NCBI RefSeq assembly: GCF_038051995.1
Contig: NZ_CP150290.1
Span: 4,640,001-4,704,000 of the forward strand
Direction: 5' to 3'
Length of the DNA: 64,000 nt
From: Paenibacillus sp. FSL H8-0537
GTDB lineage: Bacteria; Bacillota; Bacilli; Paenibacillales; Paenibacillaceae
In this document: positions 33,855 to 42,616 of the stretch, in pieces
How positions within the stretch are numbered: the stretch's first letter is position 1
Layout of the letters: every line of letters starts with the position of its first letter
Notes under the pieces: generated by a model
Database searches by the model: none
Told to the model about the DNA's origin: nothing
What the model saw: only the letters and a program-made list of their open reading frames with translations
Position numbers and translations under genes: made by a program

Positions 33855-35495
33855 CTAGAAGCCTGCATCTGAGGAACCAGATGCGGTGCTGCATGAGCCC
33901 GTTTCTTCAAGCAGCCTTATGACTTCCTCCAAATGCTTATCCAGCGTAATCGGATTGTAATTCCCCCATACTTGATCGAAGACATAGGCGCAGCCGCTGC
34001 GGACGGCGGGCAGGCTGTTCCATATTGGATTGTTCAAAATCGCCCTTCCTTGCTGCTCATCGATCCCGGTATGGGCAAGCGAAAAAAATACCCGGTCACC
34101 TGCATAAACGGGCAGCTCCTCCAGCTGTATCGGCATCCATTTCAGCTGCTTATTCCGCTCCGTCAGTGCTTTCAATCGCTCCGGCTGCTCAAAGCCGACC
34201 CCATGATAGAGCGTATGCCCAAAATGATGCGTCCCATACATATACAGCGTCTGATCCACATAAACGAACGCCGAAGCCGTCTCGCCCGGCCGGATGCAAT
34301 TCCCTAGCCGCTCGCGTGCCAGCACAGCCTTCTCCATATAGCCAGCAATCCACTCCTCAGCCTCCTTTTGTCTGCCCAGCAGCTCACCCATCGTACGCAG
34401 CCGTCCATACACATCATCCTGCCAGCTCACGTGCGCCATAGGCGCAATTTTCACCAGTTGATCGACGAGCGCCGCCTTTGTAAAACTGGGATATAAAATC
34501 AAATCGGGATTGAGCCGCATAATTTGCTCTGCATCAACAGGCTCCTCAATACTATGAACACCGCGCAGCAGCTCTTCTTCAAAAACAGGAAACATCGCGC
34601 TGTTCACCGCAATCGGACGAATGCCTAGCGCCAGCAGCTCCCCAATATATTGAATCGAAAATATACGCGGAGCGCGACCGAACTCCTGCATGTATTGCGT
34701 CGGTGTAAGCCCAGTCATTTGCTTGAAGCGCCGGCTAAAATAATATTCATCTCCGAAGCCGACCCGCCCGGCAATATCGCGAACGCGGGACGTTTGACTC
34801 AGCAACAGCTGCTTCGCCCGCTCAATCCGCAGTGCAGCCAAATAGGCGGTTGGCGTGCTGCCCGTCAACGCTTTGAACTTTTCCCCATATTGCCAACGGC
34901 TTATATTCACTTCCTGCGCCAGACGCCCAATAGAAATTTCCTCTTTGTACGAATGCTGCATAAAAGAAATCGTCCGCTCCACTGCCCTTCTAGCATCCAG
35001 CTCATCCTCCGCTTTGTGCTGGCGCTTCAAAACCTCCAGCATGAGCTGCTGAAAACGAATATGGCGTTGGAGCGCCTCCAGCTTTCCACGGGGCGGCTTG
35101 CCACGAAGCGACAGCAGCATGTCTTCCAATAATGTAAACGGCTCAAAAACCATTTCGCCGCTTCCAACAAGCAATTCCTCATCCTGTGCATCTATCTCGA
35201 AAGAGAGCTTATATAATCGAATCGGCTGAAAAGCCTCGCTTTCGACGCTGATCGCTGTGTTGGGGGCCAGCAAAAAGCATTTGCCGTAAGTGGCGAGATG
35301 GCTCACCCCATTTATCGAAATGGTGCCCTGCCCCTGCGTGACGGCCAGCAGTGTGTAGGCGGTCAGCCAGACGAAGGCCCGTCCCCTGCCCTGCTCTTCA
35401 TTTTCCTCGCAGTCGTCATAGAACCGATACTCCAGCCCCAAGAATTTGAGGGCAGGAGGAAACGCAGAAGCTTGTCCATCATGCTGATATGCCAT
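33855..35495 (-). CDS. AraC-family regulator fused to a siderophore-binding domain (Btr-like, locus 3)
   Basis: A 546-residue regulator with an N-terminal arm (about 1-160), AraC HTH pair (about 175-275; ISIGRLAEEVNI and RVRDIAGRVGFGDEYYFSRRFK) and a binding-protein domain (about 285-535). The sensor resembles the adjacent lipoprotein at 35761-36801: both have a YG....G.T.Y...GF..PE stretch, an AGD..F segment and a tail reading NPITLD or DPLTLD. A perfect Fur box lies 19 bases before the start codon, so the regulator itself is iron-repressed. Confidence 0.9.
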   Translation of the reverse strand: MAYQHDGQASAFPPALKFLGLEYRFYDDCEENEEQGRGRAFVWLTAYTLLAVTQGQGTISINGVSHLATYGKCFLLAPNTAISVESEAFQPIRLYKLSFEIDAQDEELLVGSGEMVFEPFTLLEDMLLSLRGKPPRGKLEALQRHIRFQQLMLEVLKRQHKAEDELDARRAVERTISFMQHSYKEEISIGRLAQEVNISRWQYGEKFKALTGSTPTAYLAALRIERAKQLLLSQTSRVRDIAGRVGFGDEYYFSRRFKQMTGLTPTQYMQEFGRAPRIFSIQYIGELLALGIRPIAVNSAMFPVFEEELLRGVHSIEEPVDAEQIMRLNPDLILYPSFTKAALVDQLVKIAPMAHVSWQDDVYGRLRTMGELLGRQKEAEEWIAGYMEKAVLARERLGNCIRPGETASAFVYVDQTLYMYGTHHFGHTLYHGVGFEQPERLKALTERNKQLKWMPIQLEELPVYAGDRVFFSLAHTGIDEQQGRAILNNPIWNSLPAVRSGCAYVFDQVWGNYNPITLDKHLEEVIRLLEETGSCSTASGSSDAGF

Positions 35496-35513
35496 CTTTT
35501 ACCCCCTGCCCAG

Positions 35514-35528
35514 TGATAACTGTTATCA
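35514..35528 (-). promoter_or_regulatory. Fur box before the locus 3 regulator
   Basis: TGATAAC-T-GTTATCA is a perfect 7-1-7 palindrome close to the Fur consensus, located immediately upstream of the regulator start codon. Confidence 0.8.
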
Positions 35529-35575
35529 ATAACATGCTCCCATTATAAAAGATTCCTGCAGAGACGTAAACGGCT

Positions 35576-35675
35576 CAAGGTCAAACGGCTGTCGCCGTCC
35601 TCTGGCGGCGCAGCGCGCTTCATTCCGAGAAACATAGTGAAAGGATGGAAAAATCATATCCTTTCCTATATTTTA
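35576..35675 (+). repeat. Dispersed two-hairpin repeat, copy 4
   Basis: A full-length copy from CAAGGTCAAACGGCTG to CCTATATTTTA. Its end runs directly into the T-tract of the receptor terminator (A-tract on the plus strand). Confidence 0.9.
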
Positions 35676-35679
35676 AAAA

Positions 35680-35719
35680 AGAAGCCTTCATACGCGAAAA
35701 AAGCGCATAAAGACTTCTT
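35680..35719 (-). terminator. Terminator of the locus 3 receptor gene
   Basis: Stem AAGAAG-CTT-AT-CGC / GCG-AT-AAG-CTTCTT with three single mismatches; on the minus strand it is followed by six T. Confidence 0.8.
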
Positions 35720-35760
35720 AAAATTACGACTATACTCGTATTTGGCTCGCTCTTAGCCGC

Positions 35761-36801
35761 TTATTGCTTTGCTAGCAGCTCATACGTCATTTCATCCAGC
35801 AGCCAATCGAGGGTAAGCGGATCGTTGAACGACCAGCGTTTGCCAACGACGTAGGCATGGCCATTTTTCACTGCAGGGATGTTTTTCCATACTGGTCCAT
35901 TCATTATTTCTTCCGTCCCCTTCACGGCATCCTCGTTGTCATCCTGCAAAATCAGGAAAATATGATCGCCAGCAAGATCGGGCAGCGCCTCCAGCGAGAT
36001 TTCCTTCCACAGGTCCTTGCTGTCCTTGAACAGTTCAGCCACTTTCTCCGGGGCTTTAAATCCGAGGGCATCATACATCGTTGGCCCAAGACGCTGCTGC
36101 CCATAAATATAAAGCTTGCCATCGATATGCACGACAAATGCAGAGGCGGTACCGCCCGCCGCGACAACGGGCTTCAGCAGCTCGCGCTTCTCTTCGCTTT
36201 TGGCCTCATACTTTTTAATCCAATCCTCAGCCTGCTCCGGCTTGCCGACAATTTCGCTCAAGGTACGCAGACGGCTGAAAATATCGCCGCTGTAATCCAT
36301 GACTACCGTAGGAGCGATTTTGGACAATTCCTCAAACTCCACCGCATCCAGAAAGTTTGGCACGATAATAAGATCAGGCTCCAGGGCCAGCACCTTCTCC
36401 AAATTCGTCGATACACCCTCACCGCTAACGTCTGCAATACCTTGCAGCTTCTCCTCACCGAGTACCGCTTTTGCATTCAAGAAGTTCGTACCCACCATTG
36501 GAAAACCTAACGCCACCATCTCGGAAGCATAATAATGCGCTACAATTCGCTGCGGATTGCTTGGCAGCTCTACCTCTCTGCCCATTACATCCTTATAGAT
36601 GCGGACTGCCGCCTGCTCTTCCGTCGCGGCTGGTTGTGCAGCTGCAGCCTCAGTTGATGCTGCTCTCGTTGACTGTGCCGAGCTCGCGCCGTCCACTTTA
36701 TTGCCTGCGTTCGAGCCGCAGGCTGCAAGCAGCAGCATAAGCAAAGCTACTGCGCTCACAGTAAACAATCGTTTTGAAGCTGATGCAAATGAAACAAACA
36801 T
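35761..36801 (-). CDS. Iron-siderophore ABC transporter substrate-binding lipoprotein (locus 3)
   Basis: A 346-residue FecB-type receptor. The signal peptide ends LLLAAC (Cys near 28), followed by an Ala/Ser-rich linker and the binding fold from about 70 (VYKDVMGREVELPSNPQRIVA-like start). ALEPDLIIVPN and the late GPVWKNIPAVKNGHAYVVG are family-typical. A Fur box overlaps its promoter. It has its own terminator and no permease gene nearby, and it is followed on the same strand by the Btr-like regulator with the matching sensor domain. Confidence 0.9.
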   Translation of the reverse strand: MFVSFASASKRLFTVSAVALLMLLLAACGSNAGNKVDGASSAQSTRAASTEAAAAQPAATEEQAAVRIYKDVMGREVELPSNPQRIVAHYYASEMVALGFPMVGTNFLNAKAVLGEEKLQGIADVSGEGVSTNLEKVLALEPDLIIVPNFLDAVEFEELSKIAPTVVMDYSGDIFSRLRTLSEIVGKPEQAEDWIKKYEAKSEEKRELLKPVVAAGGTASAFVVHIDGKLYIYGQQRLGPTMYDALGFKAPEKVAELFKDSKDLWKEISLEALPDLAGDHIFLILQDDNEDAVKGTEEIMNGPVWKNIPAVKNGHAYVVGKRWSFNDPLTLDWLLDEMTYELLAKQ

Positions 36802-36814
36802 AAAACCTCTCCCT

Positions 36815-36835
36815 TTTATATGATAATAATTCTCA
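36815..36835 (-). promoter_or_regulatory. Promoter -10 and Fur box of the locus 3 receptor
   Basis: TGATAAT-A-ATTCTCA (36821-36835) matches the 7-1-7 Fur box except for one base; a minus-strand TATAAA (36815-36820) is a likely -10. Confidence 0.75.
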
Positions 36836-36951
36836 ATGATAGCTCCTTTATTCTACTCTGCCCCTTTGCTTCCTTCAATGGACTTTTTCATAGTTTTAAA
36901 TAGACGAATTTTGCGGCGGCCTAACCTGACCTAAACGGCTGCCGACAATAA

Positions 36952-36980
36952 AAAAAACCACTTGGTTACAGTGGTTTTTT
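36952..36980 (-). terminator. Terminator overlapping the end of the AI-2E permease gene
   Basis: An 11-bp stem (36952-36962 with 36970-36980) with A6 and T6. The last codons of the permease form the first arm on the minus strand, and the stop codon lies in the stem-loop. Confidence 0.88.
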
Positions 36981-37994
36981 GTCAAGCTCTGCATTCTCCG
37001 GCTTCTCCACATCCAGCACATCCATAAGGAACATGAAGATAGGGATACCGATTATGAGTCCCCATATGCCCATATAATGCTGGGAGAAGATGAGGATAAT
37101 AAAGGTGTAAAACATCGGAAGCTTTGTTTTATGTGCATACAGCCTTGGATTCAAGAAATACGTCTCCACTGCATGAATGAACAAAATAATGCCGATCGCC
37201 CACAATACCATCGGCAGCCCGCCAATCTGGTAGCCGATAATACCAATCGGGATGAACGAAATGATCACGCCTGCCACCGGAATCAGGCTGAGCAGGAATA
37301 CCATAATCGTCAGCGCGATTAAATAAGGGAAACCGAGTATCCAGAGGCCAATCATCGTCAGCGCTGTATTAAACAGGGCTATCAGCAGTTGAACCTCTAT
37401 CACCTTGCCGAAGGAAGAAGCAAATTTACTGCCGAAATAATGAAACTCCCGATAAGCCCAGGAAATTTTGCTATAACGGAATTTCTCAGTAAACTGGTTG
37501 ACCTTGTTTTTTTGTAAAAGGTAGAAAAAGCTGAGCAGAATAACGAACAAAATAATTTCCAACCATTTTCCCAGCTTCATAATATAATCAACAGCATTGC
37601 CCAAATACTTCTGGTAGTCCACCTTCTCCAAGGCATCGACCAGCACTCCGACAATCTGGTTGTCTTGAGAGGTGTCTAAAAACCTCGTAATATTATTAAT
37701 CATATCCACGACTTGATTGATCATCTTAGGCAAATAATTTGATATCCCGAAAACTAGTCCGGTCACCAGCAATATGTACAACACAACCGTCACCAAGACG
37801 GGCGATATAGGAAACAGCTTGCTAAGCTTTTTCGTTACAAATCCTTCAAGCCGTCCCATAACGAACGTTACAAGAAAGAGCAGCAGCAGTAAATTAAGCA
37901 TATTGTGTAGGCTGTAGAATAACAGCACAACCAACATAATAAACAATATTCTTCTCACAACAGAATGGGCAAAAAATGTGCGCATCGCTTCCAT
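36966..37994 (-). CDS. AI-2E family transporter (UPF0118)
   Basis: A 342-residue membrane protein with about seven or eight hydrophobic segments and the amphipathic region typical of the AI-2E/UPF0118 family. FLLSLIPVAGVIISFIPIG (about 225-243) corresponds to the conserved PxxG-rich motif. Members are proposed exporters of autoinducer-2 or act as sodium/proton antiporters; the substrate here is unknown. It is a single-gene unit. Confidence 0.88.
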   Translation of the reverse strand: MEAMRTFFAHSVVRRILFIMLVVLLFYSLHNMLNLLLLLFLVTFVMGRLEGFVTKKLSKLFPISPVLVTVVLYILLVTGLVFGISNYLPKMINQVVDMINNITRFLDTSQDNQIVGVLVDALEKVDYQKYLGNAVDYIMKLGKWLEIILFVILLSFFYLLQKNKVNQFTEKFRYSKISWAYREFHYFGSKFASSFGKVIEVQLLIALFNTALTMIGLWILGFPYLIALTIMVFLLSLIPVAGVIISFIPIGIIGYQIGGLPMVLWAIGIILFIHAVETYFLNPRLYAHKTKLPMFYTFIILIFSQHYMGIWGLIIGIPIFMFLMDVLDVEKPENAELDKKPL

Positions 37995-38289
37995 AGACTT
38001 CCCTCATTTTTATCTAGTCTCGTCTCTTGAACCCTTTCACCTTATACGGCGCAAGCCTGTACATGTTTCACTTTTTTTGTAGAAGGCTACCGACTTAAAG
38101 CAACGTGTTCATCACTAATAGTACCTGATACCTAAGCGAGACACAAGCAATCGCCGCGTTTTTATCCTTCCTATAAAATTCAAACAAAATCATAAATTTA
38201 CGGCATCGCAACCAGCCCGGCCAAACCTTTAAGATAAAGGAGGATGGAACATCCGTTTATTTAAGCAATCCGCCCTTTGGAGGGGATCT
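37995..38289. other. Divergent intergenic region
   Basis: 295 bases between the divergent permease and SDR genes. No gene or repeat is seen. TTGGAGGGGATCT just before 38290 is the SDR ribosome binding site. Confidence 0.5.
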
Positions 38290-39102
38290 ATGACTACGAT
38301 GAAGCTTAAAGATAAAGTCGTCTTTATTACCGATGCGGACAGCGGATCTGGAAGAGCGCTTTTTCGCCTTTTTGCCGAGCAGGGCGCGCATTTTATTTTA
38401 AATAGCATGTCTGGTGGGGCCCATATTAACGAGGAGCTTAAGCGGGCCAGCACCTTGGGGCTCCATGTCTTCGTGAGCGCTGCAGATCTTTGCAGCAGCA
38501 GTGGCCTGCATGCGGTGCTAGAGCAAGCAACGCTCAAACTTGGCCGAGTAGATGTGCTTATTCATAATAATGATCTCATGAAACCAACCTCTATTGAATA
38601 TGGCGAGGAGGATTTGTTTCTGGATCTATTGAATACGAATGCTAAATCCGCTTTTATATGTACAAAGGTAATCGGCCAGCAAATGGCTGATGGTGGGGCA
38701 GGGTCGATTATCTTCGTCTCCTCGATTCATGCGCAGAAGCCTACGGGCTCCTCCTTCGCCTACAGCGCGTCCAAAGGCGCGGTCAGCATGCTGGCGAAAG
38801 AAGCGGCTCTCGTACTTGGGCGCAGCGGCGTAACCGTCAATACGATTGAGCTGGGACCAATCGTAGGCGATGATGAACGGTTCGCGAGTGAGCTATCTAC
38901 GCTATATGAGGATTACGCGCACAAAGTGCCAAATGCAGTACTCGGCAGCTATGATGATTTGGCTCAGCTTTCGCTGTTCTTAGCCTCTGGCGAGGCGCGA
39001 TACGTAAATGGCGCGGACATTCGATTGGATGGCGGATTTTTGCAGCATTATATGGATTTCAAAATGAAGCGGCCCCCACTACTGGACAGTCAAGGAGGAT
39101 GA
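38290..39102 (+). CDS. SDR-family oxidoreductase with altered cofactor motif
   Basis: A 270-residue short-chain dehydrogenase/reductase. The catalytic Ser (FVSSIHAQ), Tyr and Lys (FAYSASKGAV) are present. The usual TGxxxGxG cofactor motif reads TDADSGSG (about 14-21), with the first Gly replaced by Asp, and the NNAG motif reads HNND. The enzyme may therefore bind its cofactor differently or be degraded. It overlaps the next SDR by a few bases, so the pair may work as a complex or in sequence on a sugar acid. Confidence 0.85.
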   Translation: MTTMKLKDKVVFITDADSGSGRALFRLFAEQGAHFILNSMSGGAHINEELKRASTLGLHVFVSAADLCSSSGLHAVLEQATLKLGRVDVLIHNNDLMKPTSIEYGEEDLFLDLLNTNAKSAFICTKVIGQQMADGGAGSIIFVSSIHAQKPTGSSFAYSASKGAVSMLAKEAALVLGRSGVTVNTIELGPIVGDDERFASELSTLYEDYAHKVPNAVLGSYDDLAQLSLFLASGEARYVNGADIRLDGGFLQHYMDFKMKRPPLLDSQGG

Positions 39103-39104
39103 GC

Positions 39105-39920
39105 ATGGACCTGACAGGCAAGGTGGCCCTCGTAACGGGTGCCGGAACAGGTATCGGCCAAGGTGTTGCCGTCCAGCTCGCACAATGTGGCGCGAAAGTC
39201 GTCATTCATTATAATCGCAGCGATGCCGGAGCGAAAGAAACACTAGCGCAAATTCAGGCAGCCGGTGGAGAGGCAGTTATAGCGCAAGCCGATGTTGCCA
39301 GCAAAGCAGAAATCGAACGTTTGATGAAGCAAGCCGCACATGCCTTTCCTCCATCGGAGTCTGGAGGCACAATCGATATTTTAGTCAACAATGCCGCGTT
39401 GCAGCTTAATTATGGGCTGTTTGACCATGATGAAACGTCCTTTGACCGCATGATGAACATTAATTTGAAGGGTTATTGGCAGTGTATGCAAGCAGCTATT
39501 CCTTATATGATAAATAACGCTGCTGGAGGCCGCATCATTCTTATCTCCTCGGTTCACAGCAAGCGTCCAACCGATTTCGACGCCGTTTATTCCATGACCA
39601 AGGGCGGTATCCGCATGCTGGGGCGGGAAGCGGCGATCGAGCTGGCTAAGTATGGCATTACCGTTAATACAATAGAGCCTGGGCAAATCAACGTTGGCGT
39701 GCAGTCTGCAAGAGAATCTCGGCCCATTGGACCTGCTGCCTCAGACACGGACGGAGCAAAGCCCGTACGCCCAAAGCGGGATATCCGCAAAAAGTTTCCG
39801 CTCGGACGCGTCGGCAAGCCGCTTGATGTCGCTCGGCTCGTCTGCTTTATCGCATCTGATGAAAGCGAGTTTATGACCGGCTCCGCCATCCGATTGGACG
39901 GGGGCAGCATGCTGCTGTAG
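39105..39920 (+). CDS. SDR-family oxidoreductase (sugar or sugar-acid dehydrogenase-like)
   Basis: A 271-residue SDR with an intact TGAGTGIG motif (about 10-17), NNAA, LISSVHSK and the catalytic Tyr/Lys in YSMTKGG. An insert of about 30 residues (RPIGPAASDTDGAKPVRPKR region) near the substrate loop is longer than usual. Two ATGs are possible; AAGGAGG ends six bases before 39105 but touches 39099, so 39105 is chosen. It resembles glucose or gluconate dehydrogenases. The next gene is an enolase-superfamily dehydratase. Confidence 0.87.
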   Translation: MDLTGKVALVTGAGTGIGQGVAVQLAQCGAKVVIHYNRSDAGAKETLAQIQAAGGEAVIAQADVASKAEIERLMKQAAHAFPPSESGGTIDILVNNAALQLNYGLFDHDETSFDRMMNINLKGYWQCMQAAIPYMINNAAGGRIILISSVHSKRPTDFDAVYSMTKGGIRMLGREAAIELAKYGITVNTIEPGQINVGVQSARESRPIGPAASDTDGAKPVRPKRDIRKKFPLGRVGKPLDVARLVCFIASDESEFMTGSAIRLDGGSMLL

Positions 39921-39965
39921 CAGCCGAGTGATCCTTACGATAACGATAATAGGGGAGTGACGGTT

Positions 39966-41354
39966 GTGATTAATAAAGAAACGTATGAGGAAACGCTAGC
40001 CCATGTGCGAACAAGCTCCAATCCGACACAGCTTCGCATTACCGATATCCGGTTTACTGACATTGTAGGCGGACCTTTCCACAGCAGCCTCATTAAAGTA
40101 TTTACAAATCAGGGACTGATCGGGTTTGGCGAAGTTCGTGACGGAGCCGATAAGGTGTATGCACAAATGCTGAAGGCACGGCTGCTGGGTGAAAACCCTT
40201 GCCATGTCGATAAGCTGTTCCGCCGCATCAAGCAGTTTGGCGGCCACGCCCGTCAAGGCGGCGGGGTAAGCGGACTTGAAATTGCCCTATGGGATTTGGC
40301 CGGAAAAGCGTATGGCGTTCCCGTCTATCAAATGTTAGGGGGACGCTTTCGCGACCGCATACGCATGTACTGCGACACGGAAGTCGTGGGCAAAGACACC
40401 GGTAAAGCAATGGGCGAAGCCTTGAAGAAGCGTATGGACGAAGGCTTTACTTTTCTAAAAATGGATCTCGGTATTGGCCAAATCATCCATGAACCGGGCA
40501 CCTTAAGCGCGCCGCTCGGCTTTCTCGAGGAAATGCGGGAAAAATCGCGCAACCGCTACAATCAAAATTTTGACGGCATGTCAGATGAACAGCTTCGCGA
40601 AATAACGAACCGCCATTATGATATTTATAATATTGCTCACCCGTTTACCGCCATTCAGGTGACTGAAAAAGGGCTCGATCTGCTTGAGCAATATGTAGCC
40701 GATGTCCGTTCCGTTATCGGCTATCAAGTGCCGCTCGCTATTGACCACTTTGGACATATCGGGCTGGAAAGCTGCATCAAGCTTGGCCGCCGCGTCGAGA
40801 AGTTCAACCTCGCTTGGATGGAGGATATGCTCCCGTGGCAGTATACCGAGCAATACGCTAAGCTTGCACGGGCAGTGGCCACGCCGATCTGTACAGGCGA
40901 GGACATCTATTTGAAGGAAAACTTCAAGCCTTTGCTGGAAGCGGGCGGCGTATCCGTCATTCATCCGGATGTGCTGACGACCGGGGGGATTTTGGAGACG
41001 AAAAAAATCGGTGATATGGCTCAGGATTACGGGGCGGCGATGGCCATCCATATGGCGGAGAGCCCGATTGCCTGCTTGGCCGCCGCGCATGTTGCAGCCG
41101 CAACGGAAAATTTCCTCGCCCTCGAATACCATTCCTGCGAGGTGCCTTGGTGGGATGATATTATAATTAGCAGCAAGCTGCCAAACAAGCTGGTGCAGGA
41201 TGGCTTCATTACGATCAGCGATGCGCCTGGACTTGGCATTGATGATTTGAATGACGAGGTGCTTGCCGAGCACCTGCATCCCGATATTCCCGGCATCTGG
41301 GAGTCTACCGACTCGTGGAACAAGCTGCTGTCGAACGACCGTTTGTGGAGCTAG
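39966..41354 (+). CDS. Enolase-superfamily (mandelate racemase/muconate lactonizing) sugar-acid dehydratase
   Basis: A 462-residue enzyme with the N-terminal capping domain and a barrel. Metal ligands appear as Asp260 (LAIDHFGH), Glu286 (WMEDMLPW) and Glu312 (CTGEDIY); Lys165 (FLKMDLG) and His362 (AIHMAES) are the likely acid-base pair. An insert of about 50 residues lies between Lys165 and Asp260, making it longer than most members. A sugar-acid dehydratase role is inferred from the neighbouring SDRs, mutarotase and UxuA. The GTG at 39966 lies eight bases after GGGGAG; an upstream GTG at 39957 overlaps that site. Confidence 0.85.
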   Translation: MINKETYEETLAHVRTSSNPTQLRITDIRFTDIVGGPFHSSLIKVFTNQGLIGFGEVRDGADKVYAQMLKARLLGENPCHVDKLFRRIKQFGGHARQGGGVSGLEIALWDLAGKAYGVPVYQMLGGRFRDRIRMYCDTEVVGKDTGKAMGEALKKRMDEGFTFLKMDLGIGQIIHEPGTLSAPLGFLEEMREKSRNRYNQNFDGMSDEQLREITNRHYDIYNIAHPFTAIQVTEKGLDLLEQYVADVRSVIGYQVPLAIDHFGHIGLESCIKLGRRVEKFNLAWMEDMLPWQYTEQYAKLARAVATPICTGEDIYLKENFKPLLEAGGVSVIHPDVLTTGGILETKKIGDMAQDYGAAMAIHMAESPIACLAAAHVAAATENFLALEYHSCEVPWWDDIIISSKLPNKLVQDGFITISDAPGLGIDDLNDEVLAEHLHPDIPGIWESTDSWNKLLSNDRLWS

Positions 41355-41406
41355 TCAAACAGCAGAATACGAAGGAACCATCATTTTAGTAAAGATAAGT
41401 GTTTAT

Positions 41407-41461
41407 AGCAAACAAGCTGCTTCACATGTCCTAAAGGGATTTGTGAAGCAGCTTGTTTGCT
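41407..41461 (+). terminator. Large hairpin after the dehydratase gene
   Basis: A perfect 20-bp stem (41407-41426 with 41442-41461) with a 15-base loop; only a weak T run follows. It probably ends the SDR-SDR-dehydratase operon. Confidence 0.75.
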
Positions 41462-41625
41462 CTTGCAGTTCCCTTTTTGAGGATAGCTTGTTGATGAGCT
41501 CCCCGCCGTTCATGACGAGGAACAAATTTGATAATCATTCCTTTATCGCCGCTGAACTTGTTATAATGGACAGGAAGTGTTAACCACAAGATAAAAACAG
41601 GATTGCACCTATTGGAGGTAGAGAA

Positions 41626-42501
41626 ATGACTGCAAACCAAGCAGGCTATGAAGTAACCAGCTATACCGATACGTATCAGATCTTTGAGCTAAAGGAACAC
41701 GCAACAAATTCCCGCGTCCTCATCTGCCCTGAACGCGGCGGCATCGTAATTGGCTGCCAACTGCAAGGCCAAGAGCTGCTGTACCTCGATCGCGATACCT
41801 TTATTGATCCGGCTGCCAACATTCGCGGCGGCATTCCGGTTTTGTTTCCGATTTGCGGGCAAGTGCGAAACGGTGCCTACGAATGGGATGGCGTAAGATA
41901 TAATATGCGCAATCATGGCGTAGCCCGCCAAGCTTCATGGAACGTTGAAGGGCAGTCTGCTGAAAATGGAGCCTCGCTTACGCTTTCTCTGGAAAGCAGC
42001 GCACAGACACAGGCTGCGTATCCGTTCAACTTTAAGCTGACTTTCACCTATCGCTTGAAGGACGGCAAACTGGACATTGAGCAAGCATACAGCAACTTGT
42101 CCGAGACTAGCATGCCTGTACATGCCGGCTTCCATCCTTATTTTGCAATTGCCGAAAAAAATCTAACTTATCGCTCTGACGCGCAGCAAGCGCTAGATTA
42201 CAATGACAATCAGGTGAAGCCGTTTTCAGGCCCGCTGGATTTGAACGGTCTCGTTGAATCTGTCGCTTTGCTGGATGCTACGACACCGGAAATTTCATTT
42301 CCGTTTGGAGATCAGCAAATTAAGCTAAGCTACAGCGAAGTATTCGGAACAACCGTCATTTGGTCGGTAGAAGGCAAGCCTTTTGTATGCGTAGAGCCTT
42401 GGACTGCTCCGAATGAAGCGCTGAACGACAAAAAAGGGCTTGTAATGGTCGAGCCAGGCAAAGCTTTGGAGGCCAGCATTACGATAGCGTTGGAGGCTTA
42501 A
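41626..42501 (+). CDS. Aldose 1-epimerase family (galactose mutarotase-like) protein
   Basis: A 291-residue beta-sandwich epimerase that interconverts sugar anomers. Family features are GGIPVLFPICGQV, RNHGVARQ and VHAGFHPYF, followed by VCVEPWTAPNEALN near the end. The ribosome binding site TTGGAGGTAGAGAA precedes the ATG, and a TATAAT (41562-41567) lies upstream. It fits sugar supply for the neighbouring catabolic genes. Confidence 0.88.
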   Translation: MTANQAGYEVTSYTDTYQIFELKEHATNSRVLICPERGGIVIGCQLQGQELLYLDRDTFIDPAANIRGGIPVLFPICGQVRNGAYEWDGVRYNMRNHGVARQASWNVEGQSAENGASLTLSLESSAQTQAAYPFNFKLTFTYRLKDGKLDIEQAYSNLSETSMPVHAGFHPYFAIAEKNLTYRSDAQQALDYNDNQVKPFSGPLDLNGLVESVALLDATTPEISFPFGDQQIKLSYSEVFGTTVIWSVEGKPFVCVEPWTAPNEALNDKKGLVMVEPGKALEASITIALEA

Positions 42502-42512
42502 TTTAGCTGCAA

Positions 42513-42615
42513 CTAGGTGAAACGGCTGTCGCCGTCCTCTGGCGGCAAAGCTACCGTTTCGCGTAGAAATATAGAGAAAGGATGGAACAATCCTATCCTA
42601 TCCTTTCCTATATTT
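42513..42615 (+). repeat. Dispersed two-hairpin repeat, copy 5
   Basis: A near full-length copy (CTAGGTGAAACGGCTG ... CCTATATTTTA); hairpin 1 is partly diverged (AAAGCTACCGTTTCG). The hairpin 2 end abuts the terminator of uxuA. Confidence 0.88.
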
Positions 42616-42616
42616 T

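Noticed and set aside
41529..41543. Fur-like TGATAATCATTCCTT before the mutarotase gene
   Set aside because: Only the left half of the palindrome fits, and the gene has no iron link.
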